From Nonomuraea cavernae (GTDB lineage Bacteria > Actinomycetota > Actinomycetes > Streptosporangiales > Streptosporangiaceae): a DNA stretch of 64,000 nt. Numbering within the stretch: the first letter of the stretch is position 1; every line of letters starts with the position of its first letter. The notes under the pieces were generated by a model. It did not search any database. It saw only the letters and a list, made by a program, of their open reading frames with translations, and was not told the DNA's origin. A program made the translations under genes and the position numbers. Location: assembly GCF_014646355.1 (NCBI RefSeq), contig NZ_BMNH01000001.1, positions 9,161 through 73,160 on the forward strand, in the 5' to 3' direction. Positions 35,948-45,023 of this stretch are shown piece by piece.

Positions 35948-36814
35948 GTGCTGCCCTATGCCGCGTACCTCCGTGTCTACGAGCCGTTGAGCGCCTTTGC
36001 CGAGACTGAGCGGAAGGTGTGGGCCGACTACGCCGAGTCGCGTGACCGCCCCCGCCGCGCCAACGCGCTCAACGCCGAGCACGGCGAGGCCGTCCTGCGC
36101 CTGCTCGGCACGCCCCCGCAGCCGGTGCCCGCGCAGGAGAGCCCCAACGCCTACCTGCGGCGCGTGGAGGACCGCCTCTACGTCTGCCCCTGGCAGACCC
36201 GGTTGCGTTCGTGGCTGGCGTTCTCACGGCTGCGCGGCAGCACTTCCGTGAAGCTGATGGAACGTCTCGTCCCCAAGGCCATCGCCGACCAGACCGCCGA
36301 CGACTTCGACCGCTACAAGCGCACGGGCGGCTCGTCGGCGCTCCGCACCCACATCCGCACCACGGCGTGGCACGTGCCGCCCTCGTGGTTCGTGCCGTTT
36401 GATGGAAACGAGCGCTGGCTGGTGCTCGGCTCCTCGACACCGGGACAGGACGTGACGACGGCGACGGGACGCAACCTCATCTACGTCACCTCCATGGCCC
36501 AGGCCCGCAGGCGGTCGGCGCGGGCGCTGCAGGTGCTGCGCAGGCACCTCGGCGACGACGTGTCGGCCAACTTCGACGTGGAGGACGTCGCCCGCTGGCT
36601 GGAGGAGTTCCACCCGCACTCGCTGGTCGAGCTCGACTACGGCGGCCTCGTGCACCTCATGGACGACGACGCGCTCCAGGCCGACCAGTCGGTGGCCGAG
36701 CTCTCGGCGGCCCTCACAGGTCTGGACACGGGTCAAGAAGAACTTGCCTTCGCCATGTATCAGAGGGTCATCCTGCGTTGGAAGTCAATGCAACTTCTGG
36801 AATCTGCCAACTGA
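35948..36814 (+). CDS. conserved actinobacterial hypothetical protein
   Basis: A 288-residue protein with no signal peptide or membrane segment. It begins [20 protein letters not shown] and contains [20 protein letters not shown] and the strand [13 protein letters not shown]. The C-terminal half is helical ([20 protein letters not shown]). I recognise it only as the gene lying between vdh and bldC in Streptomyces; no function is known. The GTG start has no strong ribosome binding site. Confidence 0.8.
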   Translation: MLPYAAYLRVYEPLSAFAETERKVWADYAESRDRPRRANALNAEHGEAVLRLLGTPPQPVPAQESPNAYLRRVEDRLYVCPWQTRLRSWLAFSRLRGSTSVKLMERLVPKAIADQTADDFDRYKRTGGSSALRTHIRTTAWHVPPSWFVPFDGNERWLVLGSSTPGQDVTTATGRNLIYVTSMAQARRRSARALQVLRRHLGDDVSANFDVEDVARWLEEFHPHSLVELDYGGLVHLMDDDALQADQSVAELSAALTGLDTGQEELAFAMYQRVILRWKSMQLLESAN

Positions 36815-37136
36815 GCCCCATAACAACCCTCTGACCTGCATGAGTCGGTCATGACTCCCGACCACTCACTTCTGCGAACTGAGTAGTTTGCCGTTTTCAC
36901 TGCGATACCACGAAACGTGTCGCTAGAATCACCGAGCGTGACATCGCCACGGGGGCGGGCAGTTGGGTCAAAGAAGGGCTCGCCAATCGCTCAGCGTGGC
37001 TGTATGGTCACTTCGGGTGATGCCGCATATGAGCCAGAAAAGCCGCACGCTCTGGCACATAGGGGGACATCCGTGACCCGCGCACAAGCAGTCACAGGAT
37101 CGCTAAGCCGGTCCACACGGAGGAGAGGCCGCACAA
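36815..37136 (+). promoter_or_regulatory. 322-bp upstream region of bldC
   Basis: Contains an inverted repeat GAGTC-GGTCAT-GACTC (36842-36857) and two good -10 boxes, TAGAAT (36924-36929) and TATGGT (37003-37008), neither with a convincing -35. GGAGGAGAGG precedes the bldC ATG. Long, possibly multi-promoter upstream regions are expected for a developmental regulator. An open frame across this stretch and over bldC (36917-37546) is judged noncoding. Confidence 0.5.
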
Positions 37137-37340
37137 ATGTCAGCTCGTACACCCGAGGCCGAGCCACTGCTCACGCCCGCCGAGGTCGCGACCATGTTCA
37201 GGGTCGACCCCAAGACCGTTACGCGGTGGGCCAAGGCGGGCAAGTTGACGTCGATTCGTACCCTCGGAGGTCACCGGCGTTACCGCGAGACCGAGGTTCG
37301 GGCACTGCTGGCGGGGATTCCGCAGCAGCGCTCGGAGTAA
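37137..37340 (+). CDS. bldC: developmental regulator BldC
   Basis: A 67-residue MerR-like single-domain DNA-binding protein: PLLTPAEVATMFRVDPKTVT, RWAKAGKLTSIRTLGGHRRY, then a helix ending LLAGIPQQRSE. The core looks almost identical to Streptomyces BldC, which binds direct repeats as head-to-tail oligomers and delays sporulation. The ATG is well placed after GGAGGAGAGG. Its presence and the conserved neighbourhood support a differentiating actinomycete. Confidence 0.96.
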   Translation: MSARTPEAEPLLTPAEVATMFRVDPKTVTRWAKAGKLTSIRTLGGHRRYRETEVRALLAGIPQQRSE

Positions 37341-37488
37341 TGCCGAGGTCGTCACGAACCTCAGGGGGGTTGAACGGTGGGCCTGGCTGGACGGCCTGGT
37401 CCACCTCTGTGACGACGAAGCGTCGCAAACGGGAGTTGGCGCCGCCCGCCCGGCGCCATTTCTCCTGGCCGCTACGTTCTCCTGGCCG

Positions 37489-38154
37489 CTACGCCAGCTG
37501 CTCCCGCGTCAGGAGGATCAGCAGCCGGTTGACGTCGGGGTCGTAGCCGGCGGCCACGCTGAGCAGTGACACCATGTGGTCGACGAGCATCTTCTCGAGC
37601 GTCGGGCGTTCGATGTCGCGATGTTCGAGCCAGTCGAGACCCGCGGTCTCGACCGAGGCGATCCACGAGCGCAGCGTGGTGCGGAGCACCGGGCTCGGCT
37701 GCTCGACCCGCATCTGCCTCTGGATGAGCCGGAAGAGGCGCTGCCGGACTCCGTCGACGATCTCGCCGACCTCCCCCGCGCGGTTGGCGGGCCCGCCGCG
37801 CAGCAGTGCGGCGAAGCCGGCCGCGTGCTCCTCGACGAAGTCGAAGTAGCGGGTGAGCCCCGCGGACAGCTCGTCGAGCGGGCGGCCGCCCCCCTGCGGG
37901 CGCAGCCGCGACTCCAACTGCTCGGCCGCGCTCCTCAGCGCCGCCACGTAGAGCTCCTGCTTGCCGCCGAAGTAGTGGTAGACCAGCGCCCGTGAGGCGC
38001 CCGCGGCCGAGGCTACGTCGTCGATCGAGACGTCCTCCGCGTCGCGCTTGCTGAAGAGCTCCAGCGCCGCGGCCATGAGCTCCTCGCGGCGGCGGTCGAC
38101 GCTCAGCCTGCGCCGCGCGGGTCGTGCGGTCTCGGCCGACTTACCGGGTGTCAC
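37489..38154 (-). CDS. TetR-family transcriptional regulator
   Basis: A 221-residue protein: ELMAAALELFSKRDAEDVSI, DDVASAAGASRALVYHYFGG, then KQELYVAALRSA is the TetR DNA-binding domain; the C-terminal domain is about 75-215. A TAGTGT box lies 6 nt before the GTG at 38154, so the mRNA is probably leaderless. No operator or adjacent target is obvious; the divergent neighbour is a LacI-family gene. Confidence 0.87.
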   Translation of the reverse strand: MTPGKSAETARPARRRLSVDRRREELMAAALELFSKRDAEDVSIDDVASAAGASRALVYHYFGGKQELYVAALRSAAEQLESRLRPQGGGRPLDELSAGLTRYFDFVEEHAAGFAALLRGGPANRAGEVGEIVDGVRQRLFRLIQRQMRVEQPSPVLRTTLRSWIASVETAGLDWLEHRDIERPTLEKMLVDHMVSLLSVAAGYDPDVNRLLILLTREQLA

Positions 38155-38300
38155 CCTTGCACACTATCCGACGCCTTCCCCAATAGCGGACGTGTGGCGA
38201 ACCGGTCAATATCAGCCTTCCCTTACCTCAGGCCGTACCCTGCGGCTGACTCGATCGTTTGGTGAGACAGGTGCCCAACTTCGCATCGCGGGGGAGACAC

Positions 38301-39350
38301 ATGTCAGGACCACCGGTCAAGTCTTCAACTATCGCCGAGCTACGAGAGGTAGACACGCTGCCTCGTCCAAGACCCACCATCCGCAACGTCGCCGAGCGTG
38401 CCGGCGTCTCGAAATCGCTGGTCTCGCTCGTGTTACGCGGCTCCCCGCATGTGAGCGAGCATCGGCGGCAGGCCGTGCTCCAGGCGGCCCGCGAGCTCGG
38501 CTACCGGCCCAACGCGGTCGCGCGCAGTCTCGTCGAGGGCCGCACCCACCTCGTCGGCGCGCTCGTCGCCGACCTGCACAACCCGTTCTACGCCGAGTTC
38601 CTCGACGGCCTGCAGGAGAGTCTGCACGGCGACGGGCTGCGCATGCTGATCGGCAACAGCCAGTGGGACCCCGCGTTCGAGGACGAGGCCGTGGAGGCCT
38701 TCCTGGAGCTCAGGGTCGACGGGCTGGTGCTGTTAGGCATCGCCCCGACCAGCGAGACGCTGATCGAGGCGACCTCCTACACGCCGACGGTCGTCGTAGG
38801 GGAACGTGACATCGAGCTCGAAGGCGTCGACATCGTCGTCGACGACGACCAACTGGGCGCCCGCCTGGCCATCGACCACCTGGTCGAGCTGGGCCACAAG
38901 CGCATCGCGCACATCGAGGGCCCGCGCCCCTCACGTTGTGAGGGCTACCTCGTGGCGATGCGCCGGCACGCCCTCGCCCCGTACATCATGGTCGAGGCCG
39001 CGGCCTCGTCCGAGGAGGGCGGCAGGGAGGCGGCGCACGCCCTGCTGACCCGGGACCCACGCCCCTCGGCGATCTTCGCCGCCAACGACATGCTGGCGCT
39101 CGGCGTGCTGTCGGCCGCCGGTGACCTCGGCCTGCGGGTGCCCGACGACCTGTCGGTGGTCGGCTACGACAACACCCACCTGTCGGCGTCGCACCACATC
39201 TCGCTCACGTCCGTCGACCAGCCGCGCCGCACCATGGGCCGGTCGGCGGCGGCCCTGCTCAGCGACCGGATCGGAGATCCCGCCAAGGTCGCGCGGCTAC
39301 GTCAGGTGACACCCGAGCTGATCGTACGGCGCAGCACGGGACCCGTCTAA
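38301..39350 (+). CDS. LacI-family transcriptional regulator
   Basis: A 349-residue LacI protein with a 30-residue N-terminal extension before the HTH (PTIRNVAERAGVSKSLVSLV, LRGSPHVSEHRR). The hinge is AARELGYRPNAVARSLVEGR, and the periplasmic-binding-like core follows (VGALVADLHNPFYAEFLDGL and SVVGYDNTHLSASHHISLTS). GGGGGAGA precedes the ATG at 38301. The effector is probably a sugar. The amidase and hexosaminidase genes downstream are tempting targets, but no operator was identified. Confidence 0.9.
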   Translation: MSGPPVKSSTIAELREVDTLPRPRPTIRNVAERAGVSKSLVSLVLRGSPHVSEHRRQAVLQAARELGYRPNAVARSLVEGRTHLVGALVADLHNPFYAEFLDGLQESLHGDGLRMLIGNSQWDPAFEDEAVEAFLELRVDGLVLLGIAPTSETLIEATSYTPTVVVGERDIELEGVDIVVDDDQLGARLAIDHLVELGHKRIAHIEGPRPSRCEGYLVAMRRHALAPYIMVEAAASSEEGGREAAHALLTRDPRPSAIFAANDMLALGVLSAAGDLGLRVPDDLSVVGYDNTHLSASHHISLTSVDQPRRTMGRSAAALLSDRIGDPAKVARLRQVTPELIVRRSTGPV

Positions 39351-39470
39351 GAACAGCCAAAGGCTCGGTCAACCCGCCTGGCGTCCTCCACGTACGGCGG
39401 TTTACTCGCCAGGGTCATGCAAAGTGTGGCCGAATATGGTTCGGTCACGATCTGATCCGGGGGAACGGTC

Positions 39471-39713
39471 ATGCGTGATCCAGAACTGGTGTCCTGCGCC
39501 CAACGGGCGGCGGCCGAGCTCGAGCGGGCCTGGGGTTACTGGCGGGCGGGCAGGGGACTCGGCGCCGACGCCGAGTCCGTGGCCAGCTACGTCGCCCACT
39601 CCCTCGACCACCCGTGGGGCCGCCCCCGCGTCGTGCTCGGCCTCGACGCCGAGGACGCGCGGGAGCTGGCCGCGCTGCTCCAGCGGCAGGAGGTCGGCGA
39701 ACACGTCTGGTGA
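39471..39713 (+). CDS. small conserved hypothetical protein
   Basis: An 80-residue soluble protein, MRDPELVSCAQRAAAELERA at the start and a C-terminal helix LDAEDARELAALLQRQEVGE. GGGGGAAC lies just before the ATG. It is compact, has good codon bias and starts 121 bp after the LacI gene, so it is probably real. I do not recognise a family. Confidence 0.65.
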   Translation: MRDPELVSCAQRAAAELERAWGYWRAGRGLGADAESVASYVAHSLDHPWGRPRVVLGLDAEDARELAALLQRQEVGEHVW

Positions 39714-39741
39714 GAACCGGCCCTGGCGTAAGTTGGGACGT

Positions 39742-40557
39742 ATGCGTCCACTTCCAGCCAGCGTCCTCGCCGCCTGCGGCCTGATCGCCTCCGCGTGCGG
39801 CGCCGCCGCCACCGGCGGCTCCGCGGCAGGTCAGGCCGACGCGCCGGCCCCGGTCACCGCAGCGCCCGCGCCGGCGGCGGCCGCCGCCGTGGCCAACCCG
39901 CTCGACGGCAAGGTGATCGTCCTCGATCCCGGTCACAACGGGGGCAACTACCGCGATCCCGCGGCCGTCAACCGCAAGGTCAACGTGTTGACCCAGTGGA
40001 AGGCCTGCGACACCACCGGCACCCAGACCACCGGCGGCTACACCGAGGCCGCCTTCACCTGGGACGTCGCCAACCGGACGGCCAAGATCCTCAAGAACCG
40101 GGGCGCCAAGGTCAAGCTGACCAGGTCCGACAACGACAGCGTGGGGCCGTGCATCACCGAGCGGGCCGCGATCGGCAACAAGGCCAAGGCCAACGCCGTC
40201 ATCTCCATCCACGCCGACGGGAGCGCCCCGGGCAACCGCGGGTTCCACGTGATCATGCCCAAGAAGATCAACGGGCCGGTCGACCCGGTCGTGGCCGACT
40301 CCCGCAGGCTGGGCATCGACATCCGCGACGCCTACCGCAAGGGCACCGGTCTGCCCTACTCGACCTACATCGGCAGCAAGGCGCTCGACTTCCGCAACGA
40401 CCTCGGCGGGCTCAACCTGTCGACCGTGCCGAAGGTCTTCATCGAGACCGGCAACATGAAGAACCCCGCCGAGGCGGCGAAGTTCGGCGATGCGAAGTTC
40501 CGGGAGCAGATCGCTCTGGCGTTGGCGAACGGCCTGCAGCGATACTTCACCTCGTGA
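39742..40557 (+). CDS. N-acetylmuramoyl-L-alanine amidase (Amidase_3), exported
   Basis: A 271-residue zinc amidase. A short N-terminal signal (MRPLPASVLAACGLIASACG) contains two cysteines in weak lipobox settings, so it may be a lipoprotein. After an Ala/Pro linker comes the Amidase_3 domain, with ligands in VLDPGHNGG, GYTEAAFT and ISIHADGS, and the catalytic glutamate in VFIETGNMKN. Like mycobacterial Rv3717 it should cut the stem peptide from muramic acid. The stop overlaps the hexosaminidase start (GTGA), indicating one cell-wall-turnover operon. Confidence 0.9.
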   Translation: MRPLPASVLAACGLIASACGAAATGGSAAGQADAPAPVTAAPAPAAAAAVANPLDGKVIVLDPGHNGGNYRDPAAVNRKVNVLTQWKACDTTGTQTTGGYTEAAFTWDVANRTAKILKNRGAKVKLTRSDNDSVGPCITERAAIGNKAKANAVISIHADGSAPGNRGFHVIMPKKINGPVDPVVADSRRLGIDIRDAYRKGTGLPYSTYIGSKALDFRNDLGGLNLSTVPKVFIETGNMKNPAEAAKFGDAKFREQIALALANGLQRYFTS

Positions 40558-42152
40558 TCCCCGAGCCACGCCTGCTCCGGCCCCTGTCCGCCTCCTACGA
40601 GCACGCCCGAGGCGCCATCGTGTCGGGGCCGGTCGAGCTGGCCGACGCCGTACGCGTGGCGCTTCCCGGGCTCGACCTGCTGCCCGGCGACTCGGGGGCG
40701 GTCGACCTGCGGCACGACCCGGCGCTCGGGGCCGAGGCGTACAAGCTGGTCCTGGGGTCGCGCGGGGTGGAGATCACCGCCGGTGGGCGGGCCGGGGCGT
40801 TCTACGCCGGGCAGTCGCTGCACCAGCTGCTGCCCGACGCGTCCTACCGGTTCTCGGCGGACGGCTCCTGGACCGTGCCCGGGGTGCGCATCGAGGACTC
40901 CCCCCGGTTCGCCTGGCGGGGGCTGCACCTCGACGTGGCCCGGCACTTCTTCGCCAAGCGGGAGGTCCTGCGGCTGATCGACCTGATGGCCGTGCACAAG
41001 CTCAACCGGCTGCACCTGCATCTGGCCGACGACCAGGGGTGGCGGGTGGAGAGCAGGACCTATCCGCTGCTGACCGAGGTCTCCTCGCACCGGCCGCGCA
41101 CCGTGACCAGCCTGCGCGGCGACCCGCGGACCTACGACGACCTGCCGCACGGCGGCTTCTACTCACTCGACGACCTGACCGAGCTGGCCGCGTACGCGCG
41201 GGCTCGCGGGGTCGTGATCGTGCCCGAGATCGACGTGCCGGGTCACGCCTCGGCCATCCTGGCCGCCTACCCCGCGCTGGGAGCCACCGGCGAGCGCCAC
41301 GAGGTGCTCGACCACTGGGGCATCTCCCCCGCGATCCTCTCGCCGCTGCCGCCCACGGTCGAGTTCCTGGCCACGATCTTCGACGAACTGGTCGGCGCCC
41401 TCGGCGAGACCCCCTACGTGCATATCGGCGGCGACGAGGTGGTGCTCGACCGGTGGGCGGCCTCGTCCGAGATCACCGCCTACCGCGACTCGCTGGGGCT
41501 GGGCTCCATGCCCGCGCTGCAGTCGTGGTTCCTGCGGCGGCTCGCCGACCTGCTGGCCGAGCGGGGCTCGCGCGCGGTCGTCTGGGACGAGGCGTTCGTC
41601 AGCGGCGGGCTGCGCCAGGACACCCTGGTCATGCCGTGGCGCGGCATGGAGGTCGGCCGGCGTGCCGCCTCGGCCGGCCACGACGTGGTGGCGACGCCGG
41701 TGTTCCCGCTCTACTTCGACTACGCGGAGTCGACCTCCGAGGACGAGCCCAGAGCCCTCGGCGACGTGATCACGGTGGCCGACGTGGCCGCCTTCGCCCC
41801 CGCTCCGGACCACTGGACGGACGACGAGCGCTCGCACGTCGTCGGGGTCCAGGCGCAGTTGTGGAGCGAGTACATCCCCGACGCCGGCACGCTCGACTAT
41901 CGCGCCTGGCCCCGGGCGTGCGCGCTGGCCGAGGTGGCCTGGCGCGGCTCGGCGGGCGAGGGCTTCACGGAGCGGCTGAAGGCGCACCTGGGCCGGCTCG
42001 ACGCCCTCGGCGTGCGGTATCGCCCCCTCGACGGGCCCCGGCCGTGGCAGCGGCGCAGGCCACACCGGCCCAGCTCGTACACGATGGCCGAGCTCATGGA
42101 GCGCCTCGACCAGATGACCCACGACGCGGAGTCGACCCGCCCCAGCGTTTAG
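40554..42152 (+). CDS. beta-N-acetylhexosaminidase, GH20
   Basis: A 532-residue enzyme with a GH20b N-terminal domain (about 1-110) and a GH20 barrel (about 115-470). The catalytic Asp-Glu pair is in YVHIGGDEVVLDRW; other family landmarks are FAWRGLHLDVARHFF, LHLHLADDQGWR and VIVPEIDVPGHASA. There is no obvious signal peptide. It removes terminal GlcNAc/GalNAc from chitin or peptidoglycan fragments. Translation is coupled to the amidase through GTGA, supporting a role in wall-fragment breakdown. Confidence 0.92.
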   Translation: MIPEPRLLRPLSASYEHARGAIVSGPVELADAVRVALPGLDLLPGDSGAVDLRHDPALGAEAYKLVLGSRGVEITAGGRAGAFYAGQSLHQLLPDASYRFSADGSWTVPGVRIEDSPRFAWRGLHLDVARHFFAKREVLRLIDLMAVHKLNRLHLHLADDQGWRVESRTYPLLTEVSSHRPRTVTSLRGDPRTYDDLPHGGFYSLDDLTELAAYARARGVVIVPEIDVPGHASAILAAYPALGATGERHEVLDHWGISPAILSPLPPTVEFLATIFDELVGALGETPYVHIGGDEVVLDRWAASSEITAYRDSLGLGSMPALQSWFLRRLADLLAERGSRAVVWDEAFVSGGLRQDTLVMPWRGMEVGRRAASAGHDVVATPVFPLYFDYAESTSEDEPRALGDVITVADVAAFAPAPDHWTDDERSHVVGVQAQLWSEYIPDAGTLDYRAWPRACALAEVAWRGSAGEGFTERLKAHLGRLDALGVRYRPLDGPRPWQRRRPHRPSSYTMAELMERLDQMTHDAESTRPSV

Positions 42153-42247
42153 CCGGACGTGCCATTCACGTCGGCGGATGATCCCGTTTCCGCCATCGCC
42201 CGGCGGGCGATGACTCCGCTGCTGACCGTCACCGAGACCGCCAGGAA

Positions 42248-42829
42248 ACTGTCAGCAGGGCGCTCCTCCAGGTCTCCCTCAGCGACGACGCCCTCCCCCG
42301 GCCGCTCCGCCCCGTCCGTGACGAGCTGCTCGCCGCGAACGGCAGGCAGGAGCGCCTGATCGAGGGGCTGCTCCTGCTGACCCAGAGCGAGCGGGAGCTG
42401 ACCACGCGGGAGCCGGTGGATCTGCGCGACCTGGCCGACCGTCCCGATCTGGTGTCCGCTCCCACGGTCGGCGACCCGGTCCTGCTGGAGCGGATGATCG
42501 CCAATCTGGTGGACAACGCGACCAAGTACAACGACGAGCGCGGGCTGATCGAGGTCCGCACCGCCACGCTGGGCGATCAGGTCGCTCTCACCGTCGAGAA
42601 CACCGGGCCGGCGGTGGCGGCCTCGCAGGTCGCCCGGCTCTTCGAGCCCTTCAGCAGGCTCGAACGCGCTCGCGTCGGGTCTGCTTCCGGCGTCGGCCTG
42701 GGACTCTCGATCGTCCGGGCGATCGCCCGCGCACATGGAGGTACGGCCGTCGCCATGCCTCGCCCGGAGGGCGGCCTTAGCGTGACCGTCACGCTGCCCA
42801 GAGCCCGAGCCGGCCTCCCTGTCGGCTAG
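42248..42829 (+). pseudogene. 5'-truncated sensor histidine kinase
   Basis: The frame TVSRALLQVSLSDDALPRPL, VRDELLAANGRQERLIEGLL is the helix just after the phospho-acceptor histidine in HisKA kinases. The HATPase domain follows intact: N box LERMIANLVDNATKYN, F box LFEPFSRLER, G2 box GVGLGLSIVRAI. The sensor, the HAMP region and the histidine itself are missing, and no response regulator is nearby. A GTG at 42416 could start a bare ATPase domain. Interpreted as the remnant of a deleted two-component system. Confidence 0.8.
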
Positions 42830-43377
42830 CTCCCGGGTGGGCGCTCGTTGAGGATGCGCTGGAAGAGCCGGTGGTCCTGCCACGCACCGTCGATGTGCAG
42901 GTAGCGCGGGGCGACGCCGATGGGCTCGAACCCCGCCTTGACCAGCACTCGCTGGGAGGCCGCGTTGTCCAGCAGGGTGCCCGCCTGGATCCGGTGCAGG
43001 CGCAGGCGCTCGTCGGCCACCCGGCAGGCCACCAGCGTGGCGGCGGTAGCGAGGCCGCGGCCGTTGTAGCGGGCGTCGACCCAGTAGCCCAGGTGGGCGT
43101 TGCGGAAGGGGCCGAGCACGATGTCGTTCAGGTTGAGGCAGCCGACGACGGTGTCGCCGTCGGCGAGCACGTACGGCACCAGGCGTCCGGTGCTGCGCTG
43201 CTCCAGCTGGTCCTTCACCCGGGCGGCCTGCCCCTCGGGGGTGAAGAACTCGTCGGGGCGGTCAGGGTCCCAGTGGCGCAGGTGCTCACGGTTACGGGTG
43301 TACGCCTCGGCGAGGGCCTCCGCGTCGTCGGCCGCGACCGGACGCAGGACGACGCCGTCAGCGAGTGGGAAGTTCAC
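42826..43377 (-). CDS. GNAT acetyltransferase, RimJ/RimL type
   Basis: A 183-residue GNAT protein of the RimJ/L ribosomal-protein or small-molecule acetyltransferase group. It starts MNFPLADGVVLRPVAADDAE, has LGYWVDARYNGRGLATAATL as the acetyl-CoA loop (Q/R-x-x-G-x-A replaced by NGRGLA), and the LVKAGFEPIGV end motif. The substrate is unknown. Its stop overlaps that of the kinase remnant by 4 bp. Confidence 0.88.
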   Translation of the reverse strand: MNFPLADGVVLRPVAADDAEALAEAYTRNREHLRHWDPDRPDEFFTPEGQAARVKDQLEQRSTGRLVPYVLADGDTVVGCLNLNDIVLGPFRNAHLGYWVDARYNGRGLATAATLVACRVADERLRLHRIQAGTLLDNAASQRVLVKAGFEPIGVAPRYLHIDGAWQDHRLFQRILNERPPGS

Positions 43378-43462
43378 CGTCCAACCCTAGGACCCGCGCC
43401 ACGCCGCCGTACCGCGCCACCGGTTTCAGGCAGCGCGGTCTCAGGTCTCAGGCGGTGCGGTC

Positions 43463-44515
43463 TCAGGCGGTGCGGCCGATGATCTCGGTGATGGAGGTCA
43501 GGCGGTGGCGGCGTACGCGGCGTGACAGCTGCCGGTGGATGCGCGAGGCCCACAGCGGACCGCCGTAGATCCAGCCGGTGTAGCCCTGCACGAGCGTGGC
43601 CCCGGCGAGCAGCCGCTCCCACACGTCGTCGACGTCCTCCACACCCCCCACGGAGACGAGGGTGAGCCGGTCGCCGACGCGGGCCCGCAGCCGGCGCAGC
43701 ACCTCCAGGGAACGCTCCTTGAGCGGCCGCCCCGACAGGCCGCCGGTCTCGCCGCCGTGCCTGATCGTGGTGTTGGTCGCGATGATGCCGTCGAGGCCCA
43801 GCTCCAGCGCCAGGTCGGCCACCGCGTCCACGTCGTCGTCGGCCAGGTCGGGGGCGATCTTCACCAGCAGCGGGGTGCGGCGGGCGGTGCCGTCGGCGAC
43901 CTCCTTGACCGCGCTCAGCAGCGGCCGGAGCAGCTCCACGGCCTGCAGGTCGCGCAGCCCGGGCGTGTTGGGCGAGCTGACGTTGACCACGAGGTAGTCG
44001 GCCAGCGGCGCCAGCTCCTTGGCGCTCTCCACGTAGTCGGCCACGGCCCCCGCCTCCGGCACGACCTTGGTCTTGCCGATGTTGACCCCCACCACGACCG
44101 GCAGCCCGCGCGGGCGGCGCAGGCGGCGGGCGGCGGCGGCGGCCCCCTCGTTGTTGAAGCCCATCCGGTTGATGACGGCCCGCTCCCGCACCAGCCGGAA
44201 CAGCCGTGGCCGGGGGTTGCCGGGCTGGCCGTGGGCGGTGATGGTGCCGACCTCGACGTGGCCGAAGCCGAGTGCCGCGATGCCCTCGGCGCAGGCCGCG
44301 TCCTTGTCGAAGCCGGCGGCCAGCCCAAGCGGCCCGGGGAAGTGCACGCCGAACGCGCTGATCCGGAGGGCCGGGTCACGCGGCGCGAGGCGCCGGTGCA
44401 GCAGGCGCTTGGCCAGCGGCAGCGTCGAGAGGACCGCGAGGGCCCGGACGGTCAGGTGGTGCACGGCCTCGGCGTCGAAACGTCGCAAGACCTGCGTGAA
44501 TACGAGGCGATACAT
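43463..44515 (-). CDS. pyrD: quinone-dependent dihydroorotate dehydrogenase
   Basis: A 350-residue class 2 enzyme: an N-terminal amphipathic helix pair ([20 protein letters not shown]) that attaches to the membrane, then the FMN barrel. The catalytic serine lies in [17 protein letters not shown], with FMN contacts in [10 protein letters not shown] and [10 protein letters not shown]. It oxidises dihydroorotate to orotate and passes electrons to menaquinone. ATG at 44515 (a TTG precedes it). The 85-bp gap before the acetyltransferase gene holds short GTCTCAGGCGGTGCG direct repeats near 43437-43471. Confidence 0.94.
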   Translation of the reverse strand: MYRLVFTQVLRRFDAEAVHHLTVRALAVLSTLPLAKRLLHRRLAPRDPALRISAFGVHFPGPLGLAAGFDKDAACAEGIAALGFGHVEVGTITAHGQPGNPRPRLFRLVRERAVINRMGFNNEGAAAAARRLRRPRGLPVVVGVNIGKTKVVPEAGAVADYVESAKELAPLADYLVVNVSSPNTPGLRDLQAVELLRPLLSAVKEVADGTARRTPLLVKIAPDLADDDVDAVADLALELGLDGIIATNTTIRHGGETGGLSGRPLKERSLEVLRRLRARVGDRLTLVSVGGVEDVDDVWERLLAGATLVQGYTGWIYGGPLWASRIHRQLSRRVRRHRLTSITEIIGRTA

Positions 44516-44582
44516 CAAGAGGTCAGGCTACCAACCCGGCGTCGCGCGCGATGATCGCGGCCCGCCCGGGTACGCGACCTGT

Positions 44583-44996
44583 ATGGGACCTGTCAGAATC
44601 CAACGCGTCTACGACCACGAACCCGCCGAGGGGACGGTGTTCCTCGTCGACCGGCTCTGGCCGCGCGGCGTCCGCAAGGCCGACCTGCACCTGGACGGCT
44701 GGCTGAAGGATCTCGCGCCCGCGACCGAGCTGCGCCAGTGGTTCGGTCACCGCCCCGAGCGTTACCAGGAGTTCGCCTCGCGCTACCGGGCCCAGCTCGA
44801 CCAGCATCCCGACGCCCTGCGGCCGCTGCTGGACGCCGCCAGGCGCGGCCCGGTGACGCTGCTCTACGCGGCCAAGGACACCGAGCACAACGAGGCCCGC
44901 GTGCTGTGCGACCACGTCCGGAAGCTGCTCGCCAGATCATCGGCCGGAGCACGACAGGGGGCAGGACATCAGGGCGAGGGCGGCGGTCAGGGGTAG
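44583..44996 (+). CDS. DUF488-family protein
   Basis: A 137-residue protein: RIQRVYDHEPAEGTVFLVDR, LWPRGVRKADLHLDGWLKDL, then TLLYAAKDTEHNEARVL is the DUF488 core with conserved WPRG. The biochemical role of the family is not known. The final 15 residues (GAGHQGEGGGQG) are Gly-rich. The ATG at 44583 is chosen as the family start. It is divergent from pyrD and lies just before lpd. Confidence 0.85.
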   Translation: MGPVRIQRVYDHEPAEGTVFLVDRLWPRGVRKADLHLDGWLKDLAPATELRQWFGHRPERYQEFASRYRAQLDQHPDALRPLLDAARRGPVTLLYAAKDTEHNEARVLCDHVRKLLARSSAGARQGAGHQGEGGGQG

Positions 44997-45023
44997 AGCC
45001 GGGCGGGCGGTATGGTCCGACTC

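Noticed and set aside
36917-37546. A 209-codon frame covering the bldC upstream region and bldC
   Set aside because: bldC in another frame is unmistakable, and the translated product shows no family or ribosome binding site.
43437-43471. GTCTCAGGCGGTGCG direct repeats as a regulatory array
   Set aside because: Only about two and a half imperfect copies, in a short gap between co-directional genes behind pyrD; more likely slippage.
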